Shown: positions 1 through 7,371 of the stretch, one piece after another
Layout: the number at the start of each line of letters is the position of its first letter
Position numbering within the stretch: position 1 is the first letter of the stretch
Assembly: GCA_937967705.1 (NCBI GenBank)
Contig: CALCJG010000350.1
Location: forward strand, 1-25,654
Origin: an uncultured Spirochaetia bacterium
Lineage (GTDB): Bacteria; Spirochaetota; UBA4802; JAGODF01
Reading direction: 5' to 3'
Length of the DNA stretch: 25,654 nucleotides
Position numbers and translations under genes: made by a program
Notes under the pieces: model-generated
What the model saw: the letters and a program-made list of their open reading frames with translations, nothing else
What the model was told of the DNA's origin: nothing
Database searches by the model: none

Positions 1-367
1 AGTTCTGATAATCCATTCCGAAGCTGGATCTCTGCACTATGAAGGATCTCCGAGCATTCAGCTGTATCCCGAGATGATTGAGGTGCATATACTCAAAACG
101 GAGGCCGCCGCCCATGGACAGGTGCGAGACCTCCACCAGTTTGGTGGTCTCATTGTCAAAGGAATAGGTGGAATCCTTGACGAAATCCTCCTCCGCCTTG
201 ATGACATCCCCCCGAGGAACACCGATGCAGACAAAGGCCCCCAGGAGCATTTGCCCCTTGTGAGCCCCTTCGGGGATCTTGTCCAGTTCCTCAAAATCGG
301 CTCCTCTCAGGGATGAGAGGGGTGATATCAGGATCAGGATGGATACAAGGACGGCAAAATATCGCAT
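1..367 (-). CDS. Exported protein, probable outer-membrane beta-barrel (C-terminus cut by window edge)
   Basis: Reading the minus strand from the ATG at 365-367 gives an open frame that runs off the left edge, so about 122 residues are visible. It begins MRYFAVLVSILILISPLSSL, a typical signal peptide with a short basic start and a hydrophobic core. The mature part contains a stretch rich in alternating polar and aromatic residues (MGGGLRFEYMHLNHLGIQLN), which looks like amphipathic beta strands of an outer-membrane barrel. The protein family is not recognised. It lies just downstream of the CsgG-like lipoprotein gene on the same strand, so the two may be co-transcribed and share an envelope role. 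Its start codon sits only 11 bases after a perfect hairpin, and the only GAGGG-like ribosome site is inside that stem. The outer-membrane assignment is inference. Confidence 0.6.
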   Translation of the reverse strand, partial: MRYFAVLVSILILISPLSSLRGADFEELDKIPEGAHKGQMLLGAFVCIGVPRGDVIKAEEDFVKDSTYSFDNETTKLVEVSHLSMGGGLRFEYMHLNHLGIQLNARRSFIVQRSSFGMDYQN

Positions 368-378
368 AATGGTCTTCA

Positions 379-413
379 CGAGGGCCCTCGTTCAAACGGA
401 ACGAGGGCCCTCG
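379..413 (-). terminator. Perfect 14-bp hairpin between two envelope genes
   Basis: The arms CGAGGGCCCTCGTT and AACGAGGGCCCTCG are exact reverse complements around a 7-base loop. Each arm also contains the self-palindrome GAGGGCCCTC, so alternative folds exist. It follows the stop of the CsgG-like lipoprotein gene on the minus strand. No T-run follows in that direction, so it is not a standard rho-independent terminator. It could be an attenuator, an mRNA-stabilising stem or a translational control element for the next gene, which starts 11 bases later. Confidence 0.5.
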
Positions 414-418
414 CGGGA

Positions 419-1054
419 TTATTTTTTCAGATTCTTCTGTTTTTCAATATCATCCAGGGCTGCGCTGACCTTGCTTACAATCTGCCGGGCGATCTCATCG
501 TAATTGGAGCTCTTGATGTAGATATCCTCCCGGTCCCAGATCATGGTACCTCCCAGGCAGTACATGGCGTAATATTTTCCGCTCCAGGCACTTCCCTCCT
601 CCTTGCGGACGGTGAGGATTACCGAGCCCGTTTCCACGTTGATGGCCTTCAGGGCCAGCGTGTCGATGAGATTGTTCTGCGGTTTTCCCTTGACATGCTT
701 CCTCAGCGCAGTCCCTCTGCCTATTATGATTACATCGGCGCCGAGCAGCTTGCCCACCTTAACTGCACTGCCCTCGTCTATGAGTCCGGTCATGGAAAGC
801 TTCTGCTCCTTCAGTATCTTGGAGAGGGCTTCTCTCTCTACGACATCCATCTTCCCTGCCTTTACGAAGTTATGAGTGATTGCGTCGGAAAACTCGTCCC
901 CCCATCTCACGCCCTTCACATCAAAGGGGAACACGATGATCTTCTTCATCTTCTTGTTGACGTCCACCTTGGGGGAAATGGCCACATCAATGCTGGAGCA
1001 GCCGATCATAGAATACGCAAAAATCGCCAGAAACAACAGATAAAACTTTTTCAT
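419..1054 (-). CDS. CsgG-family-like lipoprotein
   Basis: This is a 211-residue protein starting MKKFYLLFLAIFAYSMIGC, a lipoprotein signal peptide with a relaxed lipobox ending at Cys19, so it is probably anchored in the envelope. The body resembles the periplasmic domain of CsgG/LpoB/FlgO-type proteins: a strand with KKIIVFPFD, a helix with GDEFSDAITHNFV, then the VVEREALSKILKEQKL segment and a LLGADVIIIGRG strand. The start at 1054 is chosen over upstream in-frame TTG/ATG codons because GAGGAGG lies immediately upstream and the signal peptide begins there. Members of this fold act in secretion channels, peptidoglycan-synthase activation or flagellar assembly; the specific role here cannot be told. 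Two candidate promoters lie upstream. Confidence 0.75.
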   Translation of the reverse strand: MKKFYLLFLAIFAYSMIGCSSIDVAISPKVDVNKKMKKIIVFPFDVKGVRWGDEFSDAITHNFVKAGKMDVVEREALSKILKEQKLSMTGLIDEGSAVKVGKLLGADVIIIGRGTALRKHVKGKPQNNLIDTLALKAINVETGSVILTVRKEEGSAWSGKYYAMYCLGGTMIWDREDIYIKSSNYDEIARQIVSKVSAALDDIEKQKNLKK

Positions 1055-1177
1055 AAATCCTCCTCGAAGAATAATAGATGGCCTGCTGCACATCCCGGCG
1101 GGATCTGCCTCCCCAGCGTCAGGGTGACCGAAAACCGCAGCGTCCGATTTGCACAAGTCTATCCTTTTTAATGATGT

Positions 1178-1205
1178 ATAATACAGAGGTTCATCAATCG
1201 CTCAA
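1178..1205 (-). promoter_or_regulatory. Candidate sigma-70 promoter P2 for the CsgG-like lipoprotein gene
   Basis: On the minus strand this reads TTGAGC, a 16-base spacer, then TATTAT. It would give a leader of about 115 bases before the lipoprotein start codon. The assignment is by match to the consensus only. Confidence 0.4.
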
Positions 1206-1267
1206 GGAAATGGCCGCCGGGGAAAACCCCGATCGGTCACATCCTTTGATTGTCCCGAATCCACCTA

Positions 1268-1296
1268 AAAATACGATAGCCGCCAGTAGATGTCAA
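1268..1296 (-). promoter_or_regulatory. Candidate sigma-70 promoter P1 for the CsgG-like lipoprotein gene
   Basis: On the minus strand this reads a perfect TTGACA, a 17-base spacer, then TATTTT. Transcription from here would carry an unusually long leader of about 200 bases before the start codon at 1054. Confidence 0.45.
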
Positions 1297-1318
1297 TATT
1301 AATATCCTCATATTCTAA

Positions 1319-1348
1319 TTGACTGATTGGGGCGTTTGCCGCTTTATT
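1319..1348 (+). promoter_or_regulatory. Candidate promoter for the glycosyltransferase gene
   Basis: TTGACT followed by an 18-base spacer and TTTATT lies about 50 bases before the glycosyltransferase start. The -10 match is only moderate. Confidence 0.35.
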
Positions 1349-1395
1349 GAGACCATAAGGCTCCGTCCGATATCTTCCGAGAGGTGATAAGCCGT

Positions 1396-2571
1396 ATGAA
1401 GAAAAGCCAGGAAAAGGGAAGCCCCCTCAGGGTGCTCATCATCAATTATGAATTCCCACCTCTCGGGGGGGGCGGTGGCGTGGCCACATACGACCTGGCG
1501 CTGGAGTGGGCCAAAAAGGGCGAGGTGGACGTGCTGACATCCTCTTTCAAGGGTCTCCCGGCCTTCGAAAAGGTGGAAAACATCAACATACACCGGGTTA
1601 AGGTCTGGTTCAGGAAATCCCGGGATGCGGCCTCCTTTACCTCCATGCTCACCTATCTCCCCTACGCCTTCTTCAAGGGAATCAGCCTCTTCCGATCCCG
1701 GCATTATGACGTAATCAACACACATTTCGCTGTGCCCTCGGGACCGCTAGGGTATCTCTTCGGCAGGATGTTTAAAACTCCCAATGTGCTTTCCCTGCAC
1801 GGCGGCGACATTTACGATCCCAGCAAAAAAATGTCCCCCCACAACAGCTTTTTTTTCAAGCGCGTGGTCCGGTTCATCCTCCGCAAGGCTGATGCCGTAG
1901 TAGCCCAGTCCAGTAATACCCGGGAAAACGCCCTAAAATATTACAGCCCGGGGAGGGAGATATCCGTCATCCCGCTGGCCTTCCATCCCCCCCGCCTACC
2001 CAAAGTCACGAGAAAAGAGCTTGGCCTGTCTAAGGAAGACTTTGTCCTGGTTGCCATAGGGCGTATCGTCAAGCGCAAGGCCCTTGATGTGCTCATCAGC
2101 GCCCTCGGGCAGATCAGCGACAGCCGAATCAGGCTCTTCATCCTGGGCGATGGGCCGGAGCGGGAGACCCTGCAGGAACAGGCCCGCTCCCTGGGATTGG
2201 AGAATCGGGTTGCCTTTCTGGGCTATGTCAGCGAAGAGGACAAATACCGCTATCTGGCCGCGGCCGATCTGTTCGCCCTCACATCCATGCATGAGGGCTT
2301 CGGAATCGTCTATATGGAGGCCATGCACTGCGGCCTCCCCATCATATGCTCCGATCACGGGGGTCAGGTCGATTTCCTCACTCACGAGAAGAACGCCCTG
2401 ATCATCGAGGTCGGCAACGTTGAACAGTGCGCCCGCCACATTCTGCGCTATCAGAAAGACCGGAAACTGTACGACACCTGCTCCCGCAACAACAGGGTTA
2501 AGGTTCAGGATTTTTATGCAGAGGCTATCGCGGGGCAGTACCTGGATTTGTTTCATAAGCTTGTAAATTGA
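1396..2571 (+). CDS. Glycosyltransferase, family GT4 (GT-B fold)
   Basis: This 391-residue protein probably transfers a sugar from a nucleotide-sugar donor to a cell-surface glycan or lipid acceptor. The N-terminal GT4 acceptor domain begins LRVLIINYEFPPLGGGGG, the glycine-rich loop typical of the family, and includes SLHGGDIYD. The C-terminal donor-binding domain has VAIGRIVKRKALDVLI, the LFILGDGPER strand and the EX7E motif EGFGIVYME, with Glu300 and Glu308. The length is normal for GT4. I chose ATG 1396 because a strong ribosome site (AGAGGTGA) lies about 10 bases upstream. A GTG 12 bases earlier is in frame but overlaps that site. The donor and acceptor cannot be told from sequence. No other polysaccharide genes are adjacent apart from a methyltransferase 1.5 kb downstream. 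Confidence 0.9.
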   Translation: MKKSQEKGSPLRVLIINYEFPPLGGGGGVATYDLALEWAKKGEVDVLTSSFKGLPAFEKVENINIHRVKVWFRKSRDAASFTSMLTYLPYAFFKGISLFRSRHYDVINTHFAVPSGPLGYLFGRMFKTPNVLSLHGGDIYDPSKKMSPHNSFFFKRVVRFILRKADAVVAQSSNTRENALKYYSPGREISVIPLAFHPPRLPKVTRKELGLSKEDFVLVAIGRIVKRKALDVLISALGQISDSRIRLFILGDGPERETLQEQARSLGLENRVAFLGYVSEEDKYRYLAAADLFALTSMHEGFGIVYMEAMHCGLPIICSDHGGQVDFLTHEKNALIIEVGNVEQCARHILRYQKDRKLYDTCSRNNRVKVQDFYAEAIAGQYLDLFHKLVN

Positions 2572-2636
2572 CTTGCCATAATCAGGGTGATGGTGTAGAA
2601 ACGGGGAATTCCTTGGCATAAGGAGCATCAAAGGCA

Positions 2637-3293
2637 TTGAACAGAACTATCGGACTTCTCTCGGAAAACAAGGAACTTACGGAGGATTTCACCAGTAACC
2701 TGACGGACTTTACGGTGAGAACCTACAAATCCCTTGAGACCCTCAAACCCGACGATTTCACACTGCTGGCCACCGATGCAGAATTCTTCGATTCAGCGGA
2801 CACGGTACAGTTCTACCTCTCCAAGCTCCGAAAAAAGCTGGAGAGCATTCCCGTTCTCCTGGTACTCAGGGTGAGCATGCTCGATTCCCTCGATCTCGAA
2901 TGGTTTTTTGACGAATTTATACTCTTCCCCTTCCGAAAAGGCGAGCTTCATACCAGAATATCCAAAACCCTCTGGGGAAAAAACCTGACGGACAGTCAGG
3001 ATATCCTGACTGTGGGAAAACTGAGGATCAACCTCAAGGAGTATTCCATATATCTCAACAACCAAAAGCTGGATTTTACCTACAAGGAATTCGAACTCCT
3101 GCGTTTTCTCGTGGAAAACAAGGGAACCGTTTTTTCCCGCAAGGAACTGCTCAACAAAATCTGGGGTGTGGAGTCCATAGGCGGTACCAGAACTGTGGAT
3201 GTACATATCCGCCGTCTGAGAAGCAAGCTGGGGGAGGAATTCAATACCATCATCGAAACCGTCCGGAACATGGGATACCGGTGCATGGAGTGA
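2637..3293 (+). CDS. OmpR-family winged-helix regulator with a degenerate receiver domain
   Basis: This 218-residue protein has a receiver-like N-terminal half (about 1-112) and a C-terminal OmpR/PhoB winged-helix DNA-binding domain (about 122-218). The winged helix shows the usual signatures: LTYKEFELLRFLVENKG-like text, VFSRKELLNKIWG, RTVDVHIRRLRSKLG and the wing TVRNMGYR. The receiver half is atypical. The acidic pair is replaced by Ser9-Glu10, and the conserved lysine of the KPF motif is Phe97 (FPF). Asp47 may still sit at the phosphoacceptor position. It is therefore likely a phosphorylation-independent regulator. No histidine kinase gene is adjacent. The start is TTG 2637, with AAGGAG 11 bases upstream. 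Nothing in the window identifies its target. Confidence 0.85.
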   Translation: MNRTIGLLSENKELTEDFTSNLTDFTVRTYKSLETLKPDDFTLLATDAEFFDSADTVQFYLSKLRKKLESIPVLLVLRVSMLDSLDLEWFFDEFILFPFRKGELHTRISKTLWGKNLTDSQDILTVGKLRINLKEYSIYLNNQKLDFTYKEFELLRFLVENKGTVFSRKELLNKIWGVESIGGTRTVDVHIRRLRSKLGEEFNTIIETVRNMGYRCME

Positions 3294-3369
3294 CCGTTTG
3301 AAAAATGCTTGATATTTTCATCCCCCCGGTAATAGATTGCAGAAAGCGGAACAAACATTAGCTCATGCA

Positions 3370-3410
3370 AACCGTACCGGAGGGCGGAAATCCCCATCCG
3401 GAATACGGTT
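3370..3410. repeat. Intergenic hairpin between the regulator and the DbpA-like gene
   Basis: AACCGTA and TACGGTT form a perfect 7-bp outer stem. CCGGA/TCCGG and GGG/CCC extend it inward with small bulges. No T-run follows on either strand, so it may be a structured leader of the downstream gene or a weak termination or processing site rather than a classical terminator. Confidence 0.4.
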
Positions 3411-3477
3411 GACCCGGGCAACAACAGACGCCCGAAACCTGTAATAACGGGAAATGACAGACGATCAGGGGACTCAT

Positions 3478-3963
3478 ATGAAGAAGGAAAAAAAAATTGA
3501 AAAGGTGTTGGAAACAGCTCTCTCGGATGATCTTACCGAGTATGTTAAACTGCTTAAGGTAATGAAGAAGTATGTCCCTCTCTTCAGAGGAACCCGTCTC
3601 ATCGCCGCAGCCCTTCTAAAGGAACATCTAGGAAGTATAGCGGACGTCAATTTTCCAGGTGATACCCTCTCAAACAAACCCCATACCGGGAAGGTCGTTT
3701 TTGAGGACATCAAGGACGGCAGAGCCCGGCTCTTTATAAACATCGGAAAAAGCCACAAGATGTCCCCTGGCGATCTGATACGGGAAATCGTAAAAAACAC
3801 CGGTGTTGATGGCAAACAGGTGGGTAAAATTGACATTCATTCCACCTATTCCTTCTTCGAGGTGCCCGAACAATATGCGGAAATCGTCCTGCTCTCCATG
3901 GACAACACCAAGATCAAGGGCATACCCGTCGTGGTGGAACCGGCTAAAAAAAGGAAAAAATGA
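3478..3963 (+). CDS. Stand-alone DbpA-type RNA-binding domain protein
   Basis: This 161-residue protein carries, at about 83-157, the RRM-like domain normally found at the C-terminus of DEAD-box helicases DbpA/CsdA: RLFINIGKSHKMSPGDLIREI, then GKIDIHSTYSFFEVP and a final strand KGIPVVVEPAKKRKK. In helicases this domain binds structured RNA such as 23S rRNA hairpin 92. Here there is no helicase core. The N-terminal 80 residues are mostly helical and lysine-rich, and LIAAALLKEHLG resembles the linker that precedes the domain in helicases. The start at 3478 is preferred over ATG 3454 because AGGGGA lies 6 bases before it. The role is likely RNA binding, perhaps a helicase partner or ribosome-related factor; the target is unknown. 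Confidence 0.75.
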   Translation: MKKEKKIEKVLETALSDDLTEYVKLLKVMKKYVPLFRGTRLIAAALLKEHLGSIADVNFPGDTLSNKPHTGKVVFEDIKDGRARLFINIGKSHKMSPGDLIREIVKNTGVDGKQVGKIDIHSTYSFFEVPEQYAEIVLLSMDNTKIKGIPVVVEPAKKRKK

Positions 3964-4030
3964 TTCCTCCATCCCGGCATCCTTTCCACGGAAACATCCC
4001 GGGCGCGTCATACCTGAATCCTGAAGATTA

Positions 4031-4870
4031 ATGAGCTCCAGCAGCCTGAACCTCTGCCCTCTCTGTCACTCTCCCCGTTCCCGGCCGGTATCCAGGGAGC
4101 ATCCGGCCCTGAGGAAATGTCTTTCCTGTAAAGCCGCATTCAATGCCGCGTATCAGCCGGAAGCCTACTCCCCTTCCTACTTTGTTGAGGATTACCGCGC
4201 CCAGTACGGGAAGACCTATGAAGAAGACTTCGACAACATATACAGGAGTGCCTGCCTCCGCATGGAACGGATTGAAAAGCTCAGGGGTGATGGCATAATG
4301 GGAGGGGACCTCAGGCTGCTGGACATAGGCTGTGCCCTGGGCTTCTTTCTTAAGTGCGCCGGGGACCGGGGGATTAAATCCCTGCAGGGGGTGGAGATAT
4401 CCCCTTACGCCGCCCGCTATGCCGGGGAGACCCTGGGCATTCCCGTCATCAACACCTCCTTTGAAGACTCGCAGGTTGAAGGCCCCTTCGACATCATCAC
4501 CGCCTGGTATTTTGTGGAACATTGCCGGGACACAGCGTCCCTACTTGAGAGGATATTTGCGCTCCTGGCCCCGGGGGGCATTTTCGCCTTTTCCGCACCT
4601 TCCGTTTTTGGACCTCAGTTCCTTTTTCATAAAGGGATTTGGGGGGATAGCCATCCCCGGGACCACAGATTGGATATCTCTCCCAGAGTTATCAAGGGAC
4701 ACCTTCGGCAGACAGGCTACAAAAAAATCGTTACCTGTCCCGGAGGGATACACCCGGAACGCCTCCTGAATCCCCGCAATCCATTCTATAGTCCCTTCAG
4801 AAGGCTTTACAGCATGCTTTCCCGGGGACTCAGCTTTTCTGACACTCTCGAGGTTTATGCCGTAAAATAA
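4031..4870 (+). CDS. Class I SAM-dependent methyltransferase with N-terminal zinc ribbon
   Basis: This is a 279-residue protein. Residues 9-33 carry two CxxC pairs (CPLC and CLSC), a probable zinc ribbon. The methyltransferase domain follows, with SAM-binding motif I LLDIGCALGFFL near residues 96-107, an acidic motif II area, DIITAWYFVEHC, and LLAPGGIFAFSAPS. This matches the Methyltransf_23-type family often found in surface-glycan or secondary-metabolite clusters. The substrate is unknown. The GT4 glycosyltransferase upstream on the same strand makes a carbohydrate-linked role possible but weakly supported. The ribosome site before the ATG is poor. It lies 67 bases after the DbpA-like gene and may be co-transcribed with it. 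Confidence 0.85.
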   Translation: MSSSSLNLCPLCHSPRSRPVSREHPALRKCLSCKAAFNAAYQPEAYSPSYFVEDYRAQYGKTYEEDFDNIYRSACLRMERIEKLRGDGIMGGDLRLLDIGCALGFFLKCAGDRGIKSLQGVEISPYAARYAGETLGIPVINTSFEDSQVEGPFDIITAWYFVEHCRDTASLLERIFALLAPGGIFAFSAPSVFGPQFLFHKGIWGDSHPRDHRLDISPRVIKGHLRQTGYKKIVTCPGGIHPERLLNPRNPFYSPFRRLYSMLSRGLSFSDTLEVYAVK

Positions 4871-4974
4871 TTCCGGCCATAAATCCTTTTCCGACAAGGT
4901 TTATTGCCCGATCCGCTATCCGGAATCCCGGGACTTTAATCCCTAAAAATTATAAAAAAATTTGACTTAAGGTA

Positions 4975-5002
4975 TTGAATATTTTTTTTTTCACCTTATA
5001 TT
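4975..5002 (+). promoter_or_regulatory. Candidate sigma-70 promoter for the SET-domain gene
   Basis: TTGAAT, a 16-base spacer and TATATT lie in a strongly AT-rich stretch about 45 bases upstream of the SET gene. The 175-bp gap before the SET gene is the most AT-rich stretch of this region, which suggests the SET gene has its own transcription unit. Confidence 0.45.
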
Positions 5003-5045
5003 GTATCTAATTAATTAAATCCTATCCTGATCAGGGGCTTCTCAC

Positions 5046-5600
5046 ATGGATGATTCACTAATTATACCGGTCAGTTATCTCCTTATGAAAAAGACCGCTA
5101 AGGGTCTTTCTGTTTTTGCCAACAGGAAATTTAAAGCCGGAGACTACATCATCGAATTCCATGGAAAGAAATACACCATGGATGAGTACAAGAGAAAACT
5201 AAACCCCAAGAACAACCACTTCCTTCAGATCAGCGATAATCTTTTTCTGGGGCCCACAAGAACGCCGGACAACTACATCAACCATTCCTGCAATCCCAAT
5301 TCCGGGATCAAGATCGTGGACGGTTGTGTTCTCCTATTCGCCATCAAGAGCATTAAAAAGGGGGAGGAAATTACCTTCGACTATTCCACCACCATGGCGG
5401 AGGATTACTGGGAGATGAATTGCCGATGCGGGAGCAAAAACTGCAGGGGTCAGATCAAGGACTTCAAATATCTCCCTTACGATCTGCAGCAGAGATATAT
5501 CTCCCTGGGGATAGTGCCAGATTTTGTCATCAAGAGCACCCTGTATCTCCAGGTCTATAATTCTCCTGTAGCCGAACTACAAGTGTCTCAAAGTATTTAA
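5046..5600 (+). CDS. SET-domain protein (putative protein-lysine methyltransferase)
   Basis: This is a 184-residue protein with a near-minimal SET domain. The start KGLSVFANRKFKAGDYIIEF matches the first SET strands. Residues 79-85 are NHSCNPN, the SAM-binding pseudoknot motif, and EEITFDYSTT follows with catalytic-type Tyr113. The post-SET cysteines CRCGSKNC (Cys126, Cys128, Cys133) could bind zinc with Cys82. All key residues are present, so it is probably active. Bacterial SET proteins are known, for example in Chlamydia, and are often thought to derive from eukaryotes; the substrate here is unknown. AGGGGC lies 8 bases before the ATG. Its last 71 bases overlap the 3' end of the convergent pepF gene, so the C-terminal tail after about residue 160 may be a late extension. 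Confidence 0.9.
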   Translation: MDDSLIIPVSYLLMKKTAKGLSVFANRKFKAGDYIIEFHGKKYTMDEYKRKLNPKNNHFLQISDNLFLGPTRTPDNYINHSCNPNSGIKIVDGCVLLFAIKSIKKGEEITFDYSTTMAEDYWEMNCRCGSKNCRGQIKDFKYLPYDLQQRYISLGIVPDFVIKSTLYLQVYNSPVAELQVSQSI

Positions 5601-7359
5601 CGGCGCTCACCACGGGTTCGGGTTGGGACATATCCACCCCCGCCGCCCTCAACTGATCCAGAGGATATGAGTTGCCTCCGCTCCTGAGAAAGGCCAGATA
5701 TCTTTCCTTCGCCGTCTCTCCTTCCTCCAAGACCCTTCCCGCCAGGGCTATGGCTGCCGAGATCCCCGTGGCGTATTTATACACGTAAAAGGGCGAATAA
5801 AAATGTGGGATTCGCAGACCCTCCAGTGTCAGCTCCCGATCCAGGACCAGCGCCTCACCGAAATAGGTGTTGAGCAACCCTGCATAGATATCCTGTATTC
5901 TTTCCAGGGTGAGAGGCCTGTTCTGCTCCACATCTTCATGGATCTGCTTTTCAAATTCTGCAAACATGCTCTGCCGGAAGAGGGTTCCCCGCAGATTATC
6001 GATCTCCCGGTTGAGAATATAGGCCTTTCGAAGGTCATCCTTCGCATACAGGTTCAGAAGGTGCCGGCTCAACAGGATCTCATTGAAAGTGGAGGCCACC
6101 TCCGCGGCGAAGATCGTGTAGTCATGGTAGGCGTAGGGCTGGCTGAGTCGGGAGTAATAGCTGTGCATGGAATGACCCGCCTCATGAATCAGGGTATAGA
6201 GGGAGTTGATACTGTCCTCCCGGTAGTTCATCAGGATATAGGGGGGTGAATCATAACAGCCTGAGGAATAGGCCCCGCTCCTCTTCCCCCGGTTTTCATA
6301 GCGGTCCACCCATCTCCCGGTCAGCCCTTCCCGAAGAATATTTCCGTATTCCTCCCCCAGCGGCCTCAAGGCATCCAGGCAGGTTTCCACAGCCTCCTCA
6401 TAGGGCATACGGAAGGGCAGATCGCTGACCAGAGAGGTATAGGTATCATAAAAATGAAGCTCCTCCAGCCCCAGTGCCTCCTTCCTGAACCTTAGATAGG
6501 CGAAGAGAGGTCCCAGGCCTGCCCTGACGGTTTCCAGAAGGTTGTCATATACCGCCTCGGGAACGGCATCCTGAAAAAGGGCGGCCGCACGGCACCCGGG
6601 GAAGCTCCTTACGCGGGCATAGAATCGGTCCTTCTTCACAGAAGAGGAAAGGGAAGCGGACAAGCTGTGCTTATGGGCTTCATATACGCCGTAATACTGC
6701 ATGAAGGCCTGCCTGCGAAGCTCCCGCGTGGGGCTCATGAGGAAACGGATGAAGTTCCCATGACTCAGCTCCACGCTCTGACCCTCTTCATCCTGGATCA
6801 TGCCGAAACGGAGATCGGCATTGTCCAGCTGGCTGAAAAACTGCGACGAGGACTGGGCCAGGTCCCCGGTCATGGCCAGTATCCGCTCCGACTCCACCGG
6901 AAGGGTATGGGGTCTGTGCCTCAGAATTTTAAATAGAAGAAACTCATACGGCTTAAGGATATCTTCTTTCAGAAAAGACTTCATTAGGTCGGGAGGGATA
7001 GCCTGTATCTCCGGGGCAAGAAAACTCGATTCCTCTGAAACACGGGTGGAAAGGGTCAGAGCCCGCTGGAAGAGAGAGGCATGGTGCGGATGGGTTTTGT
7101 CCTCATCGTTTCGCAGATGGGCATAGGTGTAGAGACGGTCCAACCGCCGGGAAATCCCCAGATCAAACCGCAGGGCCCTTTCGAGACGGGCAGCGGAAAG
7201 GGCAAGTTGCCCCCGAAACTGGCCGTATTCCGGGAGATCCCTCTCCAGAGACCTGAAACGGTCCTCCCACTCCGCATCATCCTTAAAGAGAGGACTCAAA
7301 TCCCAGCGGCAGGATTCCGGTATCTGTTCCCTGGCTGGGACCGTGCGTTCTTGCTTCAT
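5530..7359 (-). CDS. pepF: M3-family oligoendopeptidase F
   Basis: This 609-residue zinc metallopeptidase of the M3 family should cleave short peptides in the cytoplasm. The zinc site is intact: HEAGH at residues 392-396 (His392, catalytic Glu393, His396) and the third ligand Glu420 in AAEVASTFNE. The N-terminal domain opens WDLSPLFKDDAEW, the usual PepF beginning, and the conserved QINDLRGTLFRQ-like and FYSPFYVYKYATGISAA segments are present. The length is normal at about 600. A GGGGGAA ribosome site lies 7 bases before the ATG. The gene begins 12 bases after the stop of the chemoreceptor gene, so the two are probably one transcript. The 3' end overlaps the convergent SET gene by 71 bases. 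Confidence 0.95.
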   Translation of the reverse strand: MKQERTVPAREQIPESCRWDLSPLFKDDAEWEDRFRSLERDLPEYGQFRGQLALSAARLERALRFDLGISRRLDRLYTYAHLRNDEDKTHPHHASLFQRALTLSTRVSEESSFLAPEIQAIPPDLMKSFLKEDILKPYEFLLFKILRHRPHTLPVESERILAMTGDLAQSSSQFFSQLDNADLRFGMIQDEEGQSVELSHGNFIRFLMSPTRELRRQAFMQYYGVYEAHKHSLSASLSSSVKKDRFYARVRSFPGCRAAALFQDAVPEAVYDNLLETVRAGLGPLFAYLRFRKEALGLEELHFYDTYTSLVSDLPFRMPYEEAVETCLDALRPLGEEYGNILREGLTGRWVDRYENRGKRSGAYSSGCYDSPPYILMNYREDSINSLYTLIHEAGHSMHSYYSRLSQPYAYHDYTIFAAEVASTFNEILLSRHLLNLYAKDDLRKAYILNREIDNLRGTLFRQSMFAEFEKQIHEDVEQNRPLTLERIQDIYAGLLNTYFGEALVLDRELTLEGLRIPHFYSPFYVYKYATGISAAIALAGRVLEEGETAKERYLAFLRSGGNSYPLDQLRAAGVDMSQPEPVVSAVKYFETLVVRLQENYRPGDTGCS

Positions 7360-7371
7360 GGCATGTTCCCC

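Larger units (their letters stand above)
1055..1395. other. Divergent intergenic region (341 bp)
   Basis: There is no convincing gene here. It separates the minus-strand lipoprotein gene from the plus-strand glycosyltransferase gene and holds candidate promoters for both directions (listed separately). A small GC hairpin, CGGGG-AAAA-CCCCG, lies near 1217-1230. An in-frame extension of the lipoprotein gene reaches 1156 but has no ribosome site and would bury the signal peptide. Confidence 0.6.

Noticed and set aside
4932..4945. Terminator after the methyltransferase gene (GGGA-CTTTAA-TCCC)
   Set aside because: The stem is only four base pairs and is not followed by a T-run.
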